Shown: positions 34,401-49,400 of the stretch, piece after piece
Numbering within the stretch: the first letter of the stretch is position 1
Layout: every line of letters starts with the position of its first letter
NCBI GenBank assembly: GCA_012845835.1
Contig: JABAKD010000023.1
Location: 5,810,137 to 5,874,136 of the forward strand
Direction: 5' to 3'
DNA: 64,000 bases
Source: Undaria pinnatifida
Lineage: Eukaryota; Sar; Phaeophyceae; Laminariales; Alariaceae
Position numbers and translations under genes: made by a program
The notes under the pieces: generated by a model
Database searches by the model: none
Seen by the model: only the letters and a program-made list of their open reading frames with translations
Told to the model about the DNA's origin: nothing

Positions 34401-37400
34401 AACAAAAACAAAAAACAAAAAACAAAATACGAAAACAAATAAAAACAAAGATAAAAATAAAACAAAAAATGAAACAAAATGAAGGGGAAATCGAAGAAAC
34501 AACCCAACGGCAAAGGAGAGCCAAAGCTCGGAAAAAAAACATAATAAAATGAAATAAAATAAAGTAAAGTAAAACCAAAATAAGATAATCCGAACACGAG
34601 CCAAAAACCTGGACACGCAAGGAGGGAACAAAGGGGGAAAAAAAATACCCCAGAGAAAGACGAAAAGTGCTATGTACCTACTAGTCGGCCTGGTACCTTG
34701 CTACCCTGTCTGCCATCTCCTTCCTGCCTTCGTCCACCGCGGTCTCCCTTCTATTCCTCCTGTTGCCCCCCCTGCCCCCATTCCCTTGGACGGCTTTCCT
34801 TCTACTCCTCCTGTTTCCCCCCCTCCCCCCTTTGTGTTCTTCTCATTAAACCAAAATACCTTGTAAAAGAGAGAAACAACGAAAGAAACCAAGACAAAAT
34901 AAATAAATAAATAAATAAAAAGTACGTCTGTGCTGTAGTACCTGTTTTGGGCTGAGATAAAGAAATCTTCAAGTGGGGAGCCTAAGCATAGATTACTCGA
35001 CACATTACTTTATACCTCCGGTGACACCGTTTGTCATCGTATATATACCAGGCATTCATCTATCTGCGCATACGACGAGGCCATGGATATCAAAAAGGGT
35101 GTGAACCGCCCTATGATACTGTAGTAGTACTGTGCGTATTCACGTCAAACCGATTGACGTCGAAGGCCCTTAGGACAGCCAGAGTCTGTGCCGCCGACGT
35201 CTCCTGGGGACACGAGCTCTGTGCAGGTTTTGCAAACTTCAGCAAACGGTCATTTGGCCATGCAACGAACCGCAACGAACACACGGGCTAGAAACATGCA
35301 AGTCAGCGCACTAGACCGCTGTTTTCAACAACAACGAAAAAAATAGAGGAAAACTACAAGAATAATTTACAGGGATAGAAGCCCTAGCGACCCATACAGT
35401 TTTTCGTCTGCATCACTGTCCTTGGGTTGTCGGCAATGATCTCCCCCCGACGGCTAGGACATGTCTCGGCATTAGACCGGGAGCTTTCTGCTCGCTGTGT
35501 CGCCCGCTCTCTCTACCCATTCCCCGTAGCCTGGCCGAAACGCTCCTGATTCCCGGGCCGGCGGTATAGACAGACCTTTCTGGAGTTTGGTGTGCGGCAG
35601 TACCTTACATGTCGCCAGTTGGAGTACAATATACACCGTATCCAAAAATAGAAGCAATATTTAAATAAAAAACGTAGATGGTGGTCACCATCATGACCTT
35701 TGAACGCCCTTCGGGTTTAGGGTTCCGCCATTGAGCGCACACCATCCAAGTTGGCGCTCGGCATAATCGCCTGTATTCCCCTTGTCAGCTCGTCATGATG
35801 CTCGCAGAATGTGGAAACGTTTGGATAAGTGAGAAATTTCAAGTTTCGGATGATGTTAGACACCAATTCGGAAATTTTTTGTGTATAGCTTTCCTTGTGG
35901 AGGGAACAAAGTTTGCGTACCTCCACATGACGCCTGGTAACATCTTTGGTTTTAAGGTTCGGATGTGGCTGAAAGAGAAGTGGCCGCCGCCTGGGGAGCG
36001 AGTGTGCGCCGCGCGTCATACCTTGTAATACAGTATGGGATGTCTGAAGCTGCAGTATAGTTCCGTAGCTCGACTGTTCGCGTGAATCAGTAGTCTGCAC
36101 CGTACTGTGCACTAATGATGGATAATGGTGTACGTAGTCATTGTTCGCGAAATCACAACCCAGGTAGCTTTAACCGAATATCACGGCCTACCGTGCACTG
36201 TAGATTGCACGTATTCCGCATGTACATTTTCGAAAAACTAATCCTAGCTGTATTTATCTTTTTTCTGTTTCTTTCGTGTGTCTTCTTGATCAAAATTTAA
36301 CAGCTGCCGTTACCGAGGTGACCGATGTAACCGTTTCCGCCAATGCATGGGACACCAGGACAGCCGGCTATGGCTGCGCTCCAGTCGGCTGCGTTCCAGC
36401 CAACGTGCTCAACGCTTCCATCGCAGACGAGTCGCGCTGGTCGTGCAGGTCATCAAGCTTGGGCGTTGACACTTGCGAGTTGACATTCGTTTTCAGTGAA
36501 CCCACGGATATCTTCGAGGTAAGGATGGCCATGTGGAAGGGAAACCAGCGCAACCGCACGGTCAGCTTTTGGGTGGACGGTGTTCTGACGACCACGGTCG
36601 AGACGAGCGCGGATACGCTCGAATACGAGGCCTACCCTTTGTCCGCCAACCAAGCCAGCACCATTGTGCTGCAGGACGCCGGAGGAGACCCATTGGCTTG
36701 GCTCAGCATCACGGGGGTAAGACGTTTAGAAGGCTGCCGCCCCTAGGGTTTCACCGGCACAAACGCACACGTTGCTCGATCGGTTCGGCCTGTAAACAGC
36801 CGAAATGTTCTGTCTTAGGTGTGCCTCTGCCATCAAACACACGCCAAGCCGACACTAAACCATTAGGATCGCGGAACCTTGGCACGCGAACAATCCAGCG
36901 GTCTCCTTGATTGGATAGCTCATTTACATTCTACGTTTTGCCTTGCATTGTCCACGCATTGACCCAAACGGCCCCAGGTTCAGCTGATGACGGACTACGA
37001 TGCCGACGTATCTTCGCCTGGTGTCGTCCCAACTAGCGGCGACTACGTTGGGTGCTACAACGACCTTGTCGGCGACCGTATCCTTACCACCGTGTTCACC
37101 GACGACGCGTTGACACCGGCTGTGAGTATATCATCGAAACATATGTGTTGCATCTGTTCACGACAAGTTGTCATTCTCCGCGTGCCAAGGACAAGAAATA
37201 ATGTTTTTCGATTTCCCCCCGTGAAAGGATGGCATGAGTCCCTCCTTCTCGGAAACAAATAGTACACTCTCCGTCCTCCGTGGCAAGCTCACTAACCTCT
37301 TGCGCCAGGACCATGTTGCGCAACCTCTATGGTCTCCACTTGAAATTTTCCATGCAATGCACAATGCGTACACCATTAAACCTTCGAAAGGAGTAACGTC

Positions 37401-40400
37401 AAGTTGCGCGTAATTTTCGGGTGGCGTAGCCTCGAGTACGATAACGGGGAGATATCCCCTTCTCCTTGCGCGATACTTGGTGCACTTCCAAGTTGGATGG
37501 TGCACGCCAACATGGAGTGAAAGGCGGTGCGTACCCCATGTAACGAGCTCTTGTCTGTACGGGTGCACATCAGATGCCGAGACCTGGACCCTATGTGGCG
37601 GTGTTGTCTCGTCTCCTGCGTTACACATAGATTCGGCAATATTCGGGTCAAAATCTTCACACAGTGTGACCCAAAGCATCCCCACTATCAAGTCTCTTGC
37701 GACAAGGGAAATTTCTATTTCCTACACGAGCGTGCGAAGCGTTTGGGTTGCAATACAGTCCAGCACTGGCCAGCGGTGGTGGATATGGTGAAACCGATGG
37801 ATTGTGTATATGAGTCCCGAGCGGGAGTCTTCAGGGATGTCGATCAAGTCCATGTTTCTGTGAGCTGAGAGGTACATTGTTCGAATCCAGTCATACAGAG
37901 CTAGGAAACGTATACCTGGTATAGTTTAAGATGCTCGATTGTGTGATATTCCCCTCAGGGCTACGTGAAGCGTTGACCACCTCTTAACTGTTTTCTCCTT
38001 TGGTTCCTGTACAAGATTTGTGAGGCGGCCTGCGCGGAATCGAGCAAGTACTACTACGGCCTGCAGCAAGGCAATGAGTGAGTGTCACAGTCACCATCCA
38101 TGACAAGAACGGCTGATTTGATTTTTTCATTTGCAAAGTTCGACGCAGAAGGGCGCGCCTCCTCTGCCTCGTGCTTGTTCAGTCATCGACGGAGGCATAC
38201 ATTTGATACATTCAACCGTCTTGTAGACAAAGCTGACCAAGATGCCCGGTGTGCTCATGGTCCGTGTTGTCGTGAGTACCGTGGAAGGTGTTTTTTATGC
38301 TCTTCTTTTTCATTTCAGTCAAATGTCCGTGCTACTGTCTTCCATTGGCAAAAGGGCCTTGGTATAGCATAACCTAGTTCACGTATGTCACCGCATCTGC
38401 CGTAGGCGTGCAATGATGTGTTCTCAGGACGAGTTCTACAACATAATGTGTGCAACACTTTTTTTTCTGAGGATCCCAACTTTGGGAGCTTAAGACCTCT
38501 CCCGAAAGCTTATATGGAGGAAAATCAAAAATGCTACCGAATGAAAAACCCCATAGCCTAGGTACACGACGATGATCATGCAAATATTTGGGGGTTTTCC
38601 GAAGACTTTGGGTGAAGGGGCCGCGTCATTCAGAAAACGTTTCACCCGAAGAGTGCTACCTCTATTGTAACACGCGTCCCAGGCCCCCTCACTCGACGAG
38701 GTCTGAACCAATACGCAAACTTTCGCCTTGAGACTAGACTATAATAGTAAGCGGCAACTTTAGTTGCAACGTCACAACGAAGACTGCGTACGAGTAGTTC
38801 CGCACAGCAGTACGTCCGATGAGTAGGAGTAGTTATTCGTTCTGTCTGGTCGGCCATACCGTGCTACCAGGTACGACTAAATCATGCACGCTGTTGTCTC
38901 GATACGTTGATTCCACTAGCGCACCGTGTTCTGTGCTCGCTGGTACAGGTGCTGGTGCGCCGGATGTGACATCACAGAGCTGGAGACCAACACAGACTAC
39001 GACCGACATGGCGAGGGAAGCTGCTCCACTCCATGCTCGGGCGACTCCACCTCTACGTGCGGGGGAGACTTTGCTGTCAGTCTATACCAAACTACCACGT
39101 GCCGTGAGTTACGGGATTTATTTGCTGGTGTCTTCACGGAACCTGCGTCCGTCGGATTACATGACGTAAGGGTATGCGCTAGAGCGGTCTATTGTAGTGA
39201 GATGTATAAACCGGCATTCGGACCCTCCCTGCCATAATCGCGGTATGATAGAAATTACCGCAGTACATTTTCTGCAGCTCCTCCCAAGCGACTGTTGCAT
39301 AGTCTATACCCCGCCCAACAGCCTACCATGGTTGGCGTAAGACGTTGAGCTATTATTACGAGCGATTCAGTCCCATGGGCCAGATGTTATTAAATTCCTC
39401 ATTTATTATTCATGTACTATGGTCTGTCCTGGCCAATTTTAGGACGCTTTCACCCCATCACTTGCAAATTAATTCCGAGTAACTGGCGTACCCCCTGGCC
39501 CGGGTAAAAGCACGGTCGGAAAGCTCTGTTCCAGGCGGAGGTTTCAATCCGAGCAGATTTTCTTGTTCTATTTTCGCAATCGGCGAGAAAATCGCGATTT
39601 CATCCACGTTTGCTGGGATTTTCCATGGTTATATTGGGTATACTAGAGCGTGAGGCCATTTTTTGTTACACCGGTTATTAAAACAGATATCGCCGAGGTA
39701 CTCACAGCAAACAGACCAATGTCTGGATTGGCCGGTTACTTATCGAGAAAGGAGCGTAAAATATGCTCCAGACAGTGTAGGGGTATTTTTTTTTTGTGGA
39801 GAATTGGGGGCTAATATATTGTGAAGAACTCGCCGAATTCGGGTGGATTGGACCTGCCCCCATTTTAGCCCGCTGAAGTTTCCGCGCTGGTGTGCACACA
39901 CCACCCGCAACACACCGGGAGGCTGTGTTGGTTGGTATTTACTGGTGAGGCTATATCTAGGTGGTCTTGATGATCTAGTGCATCTGCATGTGATTACGGG
40001 CCGGCGGTGCGCGGTTCGGGGGTAATTTTTTTATACCTGAGGCAATATTGTGCCGTTTCGGGGTGATCTCGGGGTGTTTTTCCAAGACATGGCCAAATTC
40101 ATGAAAAAACAATAGGAAAGATACCTGATCTCGATTATCCCGACCCCGCCATTCGTGCCATTTTTGGTTTCACGTGTCATCTCCAAAAAATTTTCAGCGA
40201 GGGCAAGGGGGGTTCACATGCCTTGATATAATTTTCCCGGGCGGACCATAGTATTGTATCGCATCCATAGATATCCGTTCATTCCTCGGATGAGGAGTGC
40301 GGTGAGTGAAAGACGGCAAGGCTCGCACCCGCAAAATATGCGGTACCATATAGTTCAGACGAAATGTACAGATCACGCCTGCTTTGGTTCCTACAGTACG

Positions 40401-43400
40401 TGTTGTTATTCCGATCGTGTAACGGAATGATCGACGGCGAGCGGGGTGAATGCGCTCCATTCGTTTTGATTTGTCACCGAAGGATGTGCAGCCAAAATAT
40501 CTGTCTGATGCCCATGACGCGTTAGTAGCGTATCCTGCGATCGTTCGTCGTAGTCTGGTACCAGCGTCGGATAATCCTGAACGGCTGGAGAGTTGAATCA
40601 ATACAGCAGTAGTATGTCAAATCCTATGTTCTTTAGATTCGCATGTTGGTTACGCGATGTAGCAACTCGGGCTCCGGGGCCGATATCCTCGCAGCACAAC
40701 GAAGGACTGTACGGATGTGCTACCCTTGGGGGGTGCGTGTGTGACAACACGACTGCATGACATTGCGACATTCTAATCTTTGCCGTTGTCACTTTCAACC
40801 TCTGCCCTCGTTTTTTCGGTTTTCTGTTTTAATTACCCGGTGCCAGGCGCCACGCCAGCACCTACTCCTGCGATCATAGCCTCAGGTATGGAGACGCGTG
40901 ATACGATATAGATGGCATTTTTTTTGTCGGAAATGGAGTCTGACTCACGCGGCTCCTTAACCAGAGATCGTAGGAAGCAGGTCGTTTTTTTTTGTGGTAC
41001 GACTCTCGTCGTGAGCGTAGGCCCTGGTAGATTCTTTTTTTTTTTTTTCTGGTAGCAGTTCTATTTTTGCTCCAAATTTGGTTTTCGCGGGAGGTCTCTT
41101 AAGCTCCCCCCAAATTGAAAAAAAAAAAAAAAATTGAGGATACCTCAGGAAAAAAAGGGTGGTGAATCTCTATCGTGCCGCGGGTTGACAGTATCCTCGC
41201 ACTTTCACAAAACGTGTGACTTAGATGTGACTGAAAACTTTGAACCCCAGGCCTACTTTCTTGTGCAGCCATTCCGGAACACTTCGTTTTTTAAATCGTT
41301 GGGATTCCATCATCGCCTATTACGGGGCAGTAATGAGAGAACCAACTATGGCTCGTAGCAAAAACAGGGGAATGCATACCTTTTTGTGTCTACCGTGGGT
41401 CATCAAAATACCGTGCTACGATAGAGGTAGTCTAGATACTTTTAGTGCGAAATGATTTGTGAACGACGCGGCTTCCTTAACCCGCGAAATCGTCGGAAAT
41501 GGGCTTTTTTTATGACTCTTGTCGTGGAACCAGGCCATGAATTTTTTTCATCCTGTTGTAGCAGTTTTTATTTCTCGCTAAAATCAGTCTCTGGGAGAGG
41601 CTTTCAGCTCTGAAAATAAGGGGTAGTATTTTAGAAAAATAGTGGTGAACTTCCACAGGTATAGATTAGTAGCACGCGTCGGTTTTTCGCAATAGAACCA
41701 ACCCAGGGAACTCGTTGATGTAGATACCCGGGCGGAAACATCCCCACAACGTATCTCGTACGAGTGAAGTGTCCCTTGAGGGTTGCGAAGACAAAACGAC
41801 TGAGCTCCCAACTGTAGATTTTTACCTGTAATACCCTACTGTCAAGCGTGTTCGTGTTTCATCGGTACACCCTCGTGATGGTGATGCCCCGTACAACAGA
41901 GTGTCCAAGCGGGTCTACCCAGGCGGCTCTAGAAATTACCGCAACGTGGGTCAACAGCTATGGACTCGGCCTTCACGTCATTGAACCTGGAGGAACGGAA
42001 GTGAACGACTACAACACGCTGGGCGTGAGTAATCGAACAATTATTGAGTGGGTCGACCGTTTTCGAGTGACTCCTCTAAGCCTTGGTGGGGGAAAAGGTG
42101 ATGAGCGCGTATGACGATGGAGAGATTACTGTATATTAGAGATGATACTTGTCAGCAACCATGATGTCCTTACTTGATAACACTTGAAGTCATCTGGTAT
42201 ACATTGCGAGTTGCTACAGTACCTTTTTGCCTGATGGTAGTTGTCGTTTATCGACACAGAAGTATTTAACAAGCAGGTCTCCGAGCAGTAATATCTTGGG
42301 ATATATTATGAACAGCAGTTTATATGCTAATGATATCCAATACCTGGTGCATGCAGTACGTACTGGTACATTGAGAGGGGCGGTCTTCAATATCCCTCCG
42401 TAATAGGTAGCACATAGGGTCATAAGTCCACTACAAGTAGATGATGCTAAAAGTAACAATATCGGCTACATTGGGCCATGATGACATAGCCTGAAATACG
42501 AGATGTTGTACATAAACAAGACTGTAGGGTCTCGTATTAGAGTCTGGATTTCTTGGGGTCGTAGCTTGCCTATTGGGCTTTTGTCCGTGCCGGATTCTTA
42601 GGGAATTTTGTCTTTGAGCTACGAGCGGCCCATCACGCGCACCGTCCTCATGTGGTCACCGCATCTCCACATCTAAACTTTTCTCGACATCAACATTCAT
42701 CTGCTGACCAAGGCAAGTCAGTCATCAACAACGGCTTGGGGTCGCTGAACAACATGATCTTCTCTTATGTACCTAAAGCTCTTCTCCTACAGGCTCGACT
42801 AACCGGGGCCTGCGTTTCGTTCCAAACTCACTCGTATAGGCTGTGTCTTCATCGCGTCATCTGAAAGCGAACCTACGAGCTCAGACCAGCTAAGATCTGA
42901 TGCACGCCACGTGCCATATCATATATAAAAAGTTTTTTGCGGGCCTCGACCAAGAAGAACCAACCAGTGACATGTCGTTTCCAACTCTTCAAAACGCTGG
43001 CGCGTTTTTTTTTTTTCCTCCGAAAAATACCAGCGTTAACCTTAAGTGCTTCCAATAGCTTAATCATGCATTGTTCCGGCACTATGACAGCGGTTTTCTT
43101 CTTCGGCCACCTTATACAGATCTCGTGATATACACAAGTATTGCGGACGTCTTCCCTGCGTTCATACGATCATGTCAACATGTCCAACGTCGAATTACAT
43201 GACTCATTTTTGCCTGTTTATGATCTACAGAAACCTCACACATGTAGTCTAGTGCATTGTTGAACTTGAAGCGGCGGTGATGTTGGCGTGACGCTGCGTT
43301 TGTTATTGTGCCAGCCATCAGAAAATCCCAATGCATTCATCGTCGCCCGGTCAAGTATTGCGAATAATACCCACACATGGTCAAGTTCCACCACGCCAAC

Positions 43401-46400
43401 ACCAGCCTCAGCGATGTGCTCCCCTCGTTGATGCGGTCACGTCAACTTGTCTACTGTTGTTGTGGTTTTTAGTATATTCAGCGCAGTTTGGGCCGAACAT
43501 TCGAAGCTGTGTTTGTGGTAGCAACCAGCTCGTATCGTACCGGGTATAAGATGTGCCTAGCCATTGCGGTGTAAGCCGCACGAAGGGAGCTGAACTGTAA
43601 CATACAAATGACTCCATGGTTTTCTGGTTCCAGTTAACTCCCGCACCCCGCTCCCTCATTCCCGGACACCCACACCCATCGCCCAGACCTGGCGCCACGC
43701 CTACAGTAAGCTCCTATACATTTATTCGACCTAAACCTATTGGAACCCCCCCCCCCCCTTCCCCCCCACTCTCTTTCAACCCCCCACCGCCCGCCGCCCC
43801 CTCAATGATTCCGGCATTCCCTCACCGGTTTTGCGATTCACAGGACATACATGACAAAGTGATGCATTCCTTCCACAGCCTATAGATTTTGTCCTTCTCA
43901 CAAACGGGATGTATAGTCTCCGCGCGTAGATTGATTTTCCCCCCTCCCCCTTTAAATATACACAATAGTTGACCTCGGTTGGCGCCGATTCTGTATAACA
44001 TATTTTATATTGTGGGGTTGACGTTTTGTTGGCAACGACGCTGTACACGTCAATCACTGCGTGGCCTGGAAAACGGGGGTACCGTTGTTTTGTTTTTCAT
44101 TTTTTGGCGGTCACCATGATGGTTGTCGAGGTACTGTGCATCATATTGTGCGGGGTAGAGACACTAACGCCGCACAAGGGGAATGATGGTATTGCGTAGT
44201 GTGATGTAGTCAGGCACCCACTAGGCAGTTACATTGTAATACCCATTGCTGTCTCTGGAGTGGCCACACCTAAAAATAGAGGGACCCATGGGCGTTGTCA
44301 TACGTAGACTAGAAAGTAGGCACAAGGTGCCGAATGCCGTCTTTCGAGCGGTTCGATCGTTGGTACACTCAGCACGAGGCTTGTGGCAAACCCTTGGTAG
44401 CACCAATGTATGGTACATCGCTTGTGTCTTAGCGCCGCGTGCGACAACCGAGGGCATGCACCCGACTTGTTAACACGAGACAACGCGCTCCTTCAACTTG
44501 GGTCCAGGTTCCGCCCCTTACCGCACAATCATTCAAACTCAACACATGCTAATCTCACTGCTATAGACTATGTACGCCGCTAGTAATAACAGGGTAGCGC
44601 TCGTAACGCTAACGACACGCCTTCCCAGACTGTTCTTGTAGGCGTTTGGGACTGTGAGATACAGTGCGGTGTACCCCGTCTAAATCGTCCACAAGATAAA
44701 AACGGACAGTCAAAATGGCTTGTCACGTCTTGTGCATCCTGTACTAAAACGTATATGGTGGCCAATCTCAGATACGAGCGGTATGGAGGCAAGAGCGGTG
44801 AAACTTTTTCTGTTCCGAGGGGATATAGCATGCAGTTCACCCTTCTTGCGACTCGCCGAACACCTCATGGCTTCGCGCTTGGTGCAAGCAATGTCTGCCT
44901 GGTTGGCGAAACAGCGACGTGCTCCGTCCCGGCACAGTAGGGATGCCAGGGTCTACGGTCGAAGGACTACCGCCATGCACAAACGGGTTACCCCCCCCTT
45001 CCCCCGCCTCCCACCCCCGCCCCCCCCGCCCCTAAAAGCTCCGCCTTCCCCTGACCAGTTATACGACATACAGGATATATTGGAGTATAAAATATACTGA
45101 TGCAGTATTTCCACAGCCGTCATTTTTGTTCACCATTAACAACTGATTATCTCGAGGTTCCCCGCACAGATGGATTAACATCACCCTGTTGACCCTGATA
45201 GGAGCTACACTGTAGTTCTAAGGTAAGTCGACGACCTATATCCCTAATGAGGACACACCCAGTTATACTCCCGATCGGAATATCACACACAGCTTTTGCA
45301 AATATGAGTGTCGACCATACCTTCGATCTCACAGCTGGAGTGTATGTTATATTTACAATAAATCTGAACTTCCAGGCAAAGAACAACGCCTTTACAGACG
45401 CATCATCATCGGGAATATTATGCTACTGTACCGTCACCATAGTGGCTTCGGCAACACGTCGCACTCACAGTTCACCTTCAGGGTCGCAACAGACACGTCG
45501 AAAACACGGAGCTTACAGCTGAAACGCACGATTCTATCACTAACGCTCTCGCAGGATGTTGGCCATTATAGTAATGTGCGCGACGGATACGAGTTTGATG
45601 ATCCCGGATCTGAAACCTACTTGAGCCTGAACGGTCTCAATGTCGACGATGACGCCGTACTTGGCGACTACGTTGTCTGGGGAGAAGCGCGTGAGGGCAC
45701 GATATGGTCCATAACGGCGCGGTCGGGGGGAGAGCTACTTTGGATCGCGGGCGGTGTGATCGCCGAATTTGAATCGGCAACGGACAGGTACACCGCCACG
45801 GTGTCCTCCTATGCCGAGAGCGACTGCACCATCGACACCTATGGTGAGTCAGGCCTGGCCAGGCTAAACGTGCAGAGGCCCTTTCTATGCCCGTGCTTTC
45901 ACATGCCTAAATCTACTCGCGCCAGTTCCTACCCTGCGCAACCCCTGGATATGCGCAACCTTCCTTGGCCTACTGAACGTTGCGATTTCACAATGCAAAC
46001 CGGCATGAAAGCGGTGATTTATTGTGCGACAGAAACACAGTACATGTTTTCGGTGCGCGTTTGAGTCACGTTGGAAGCCACTCACGTGAGGGGTCTTTAC
46101 TCTGTCAGGAAAACGATTATACCCCTCTCCCTTTCGTCTCTCGGATCATATAGGCTAGCTTTGCCCAATAAGGGTTAATGAGAATCCGACAAGAGAAAGA
46201 ACGACAGCAAACTGTGTTTATGGTTCTGCCTAAAATCTCCGGGTCGGTGAAAGGGCAGTTACCTCTCCGGATATTTGACGTGATACCCAATCGGTTCGAT
46301 TTTGCCGCATGCATATTGGTTCGCGCGCGCGCCCAGACAAGTGTCCACGAAACTCATACGGCGAGGATGGTCTACCACCCTGTACAGCGTGCACGGAAGG

Positions 46401-49400
46401 GTTGAGTTCGACACGTGGTTCAACCTACTGCACCGTTGAAGGTACCTTTTGTTTGGGTTGTTTTTGCGTTTCCTACGCTGGGGTGGATTACTCCTTTCGC
46501 CCCTGAGTGTTGTGCTCGGGCCTGGTTACGCAGTATTCAGGCGAATAATTCCGTGTTTTTCGGTAGGCATGGTCTCCATATTCTCGAACGTAGTAATAAC
46601 TTGGACAGGCACACGTTTTGCGGAACGGGTACGAGAGCTTGAATACGGTAATATTCGGATGTCCTTAGGCTGCCCAGGTTCGTTTTGGATGTGTCTTCTC
46701 AGGTATGCCTATTGTTCACTCTTCCCGTAGCGATATTATGGAGTTCGCTGCAATAAGAGCAATAAATGTGTGCACGACCGTTTCTTCCTCAAATATATAT
46801 ATATATTATTTATATATATGTGGCTACGCCTGCATGCGGTGCCAGTTATTCACGAGTCGAGCAGATCCGGTCCCTGTTTGTGACATACCTGGTATGCCGT
46901 TTAATGTCGACTGGTGCTCCCGACCATCATGATACCGTATTTAGGCTATTGGTCGAAGTTATTGGTGGACTCAGTTTGATTTTAACTGTCTACCTCGTGT
47001 GCACTGGGTCGGAACTGTACGTCACAGATCCTGCACAACGTATATATATTATAAAAAATGAAAATACACTCCAGCTGCGAGATCGAAGATTTCGTCGAAA
47101 ATCATCTTTGCAAGCTGTGTGTGATACTCCGATCGCGCGCATTACGAGTATACGGTGACATAAAAAATAATTGTATTATGCATACGGAGTTGCACAGATA
47201 TCTGGCTTTGTCCCCCTGAATGCGGGTGGTACAGTTTCCGTGTACAGAACAAGGCTGACCGTCTTAGTCCAGTTGACCTTGGCATTAGCAGGGGAGTCAC
47301 TAAACTGTACCCTTCACGAGGGTATACACACCCCGTCACACGCGCGATCGAAGTATCGCACATGTAGCTTGGAAAACATTCAGCTTTGATCGAAATCCTT
47401 TCTTGGTCGATCTCACAACTGGAGTATATTTTTTCATTTTTTTCAACACATGGCGAGGACGGACACAAATAGGGGGTTTTACCGATCACAGTATGTCCGT
47501 GGCGGCAAAATACTTCCGGAAACAAAATGGAAAACGGCTGAATATGACAAGAATGTTGTGTTCGGAATTCCAGCGTGTGCCCCCAAAGCAAATTAAAGGC
47601 ATCTGACTCTCGTATCGTTGTTCTTGGTAGTCTTGACGTGCCTGCTGTGCATGGGGGTAAGGTTATGTTTTTTTTTAGAACCGGAAGCAATCCGGCTTCA
47701 TAAAACGAAATGTGTTGCTGGGTCTAGCGCATGTATGGTCGATGCTTAGGGTCGACAGGGTAAGCAATCACCGACTGCCAACGAGGGCAGACCTGCGATC
47801 CGGTTTCAAGCTGATGATTGCACCCGTCTGCCGTTTTCCCGATCGAAACTCTTTTCTTCCAGCACTGGTGGGCTTCCAATTACCGGAAACAGTCAGCGAC
47901 GCCATCATCGCCGACGTGAGTTGGATGTCATCGGGGTTGTAGTTTGACGTCCGTCATGCCTTGTCGAGTTGGAATTTTTGGACCCATGTTGTTTATTCTC
48001 GCGATTTTTTTCTTCTTTTGTTTGGTCAGGGTCGGGAAGAAAGGTATACACCTGCACCCAAGCGTTTGGGAACGAATAACTTCAAATTAATGCAACATGA
48101 TTCCGCAGCCCCAAAGGCCTAAGGACGTTACTTTTGAGCCCTCAAAACATATATATATATATATGCATACCATCTTTTCGTTTCGGGGTCCTGTTGTAAC
48201 AACCCTTTCTCCTTATCCCTCCCCCGCCGCCACCCGCCTCCCCGAAAACAATCAAAACCGCCAGAGTGGTAAAACACTACCCGACAGGTGATATCATCTC
48301 TTAAGCTTTCGAGCAATCCATGCACTAGGTCCAATTCATTTATTTGGCTTTTTAAGTTTCAATCAACCCCCGCCCTCGCCCCGCCGCCCCCATCGTCGCC
48401 TGAGATCTAGCACCACTGGTGCGCAATAAAGTCCTACCTGGTATTCAATTGTACGGCCTAAACATTTAAGACTACCCCCCCCCCCCCCCACGCCCTCTCA
48501 AAAACGAAGGCATCCTCCCATCAACGTCATACGACCGTATGTATACGCATTGAAAAGGTGTGTTCCACAGCGGTCAGGTTGCATGCCCGTCTAAAAAATG
48601 TTCAGAGTAGATTGGTATACATGAACCTGTTGACCCTGTTACAAACTAGCTCTAATGGGAGTCACCGACCTATAACCGCCATAGGGACACAACACCCAGC
48701 AACACGCGTGTGATCGGAGTATCACACACAACTTCAGCTGCGAAAATATGGGTTCCGACACAAATGCTCGACCTTGCAATTGCAGCGCACACTTATCGAT
48801 TATATCTGTGTCGCAACAAGGATCAAAGCAAGAAAGAAGAAGGCCCAGATCAATCTGACTGAATAGGATACTCATGTACGGACATATTCGTGTTTCGTGT
48901 TAGTAAGTGACACGGTTTACCTTGTAACCCCGTCGACCTGTATTAATGGTGGTGGTTACCAAGGGAGACGCAAAGCGCGTGAGCACAACAAGAGCAGCTG
49001 GTGAAAGCAATGAAAAGAGCCAAACGGAGCAGAGTAGCACAATTAGTTCCCGATGCAGGCAGACCACAGCAACGACAGCGAAACAGCGGCGGAAAAGTGT
49101 TGATACTACGAGAGAAAAGCGCTCACATCGTTTTGGCCAATAGAGCGGGAACGTGGTCGTGTAGCTGACGCGTGCTACGATAGGAGCAGCACTTTGGGTG
49201 TGAAATGGTTTCTGGATGACGGGGCTCCTTGACCCAAAATCGTCAGAAATGTTGACATTTTTTGTTGCATGATTCTCGTTCTATACCTAGGCCTTGGAAA
49301 TTTTCACCAGGTAGCAGTTTTGTTTTTCTCAAAATCGGTATTTGGGTTGAGACACGTCTTTAAGCTCCCAAATTGAGGGACCTTAGAAAAGTAGAGTGGT

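Noticed and set aside
34222-34631. Phe-rich frames resembling transmembrane proteins
   Set aside because: They translate the A-rich low-complexity block on its T-rich strand.
44755-44940. Possible extra exon of the WSC gene in intron 7 (61-residue frame)
   Set aside because: It ends in a stop without a donor, and exons 7 and 8 already join in phase within one domain.
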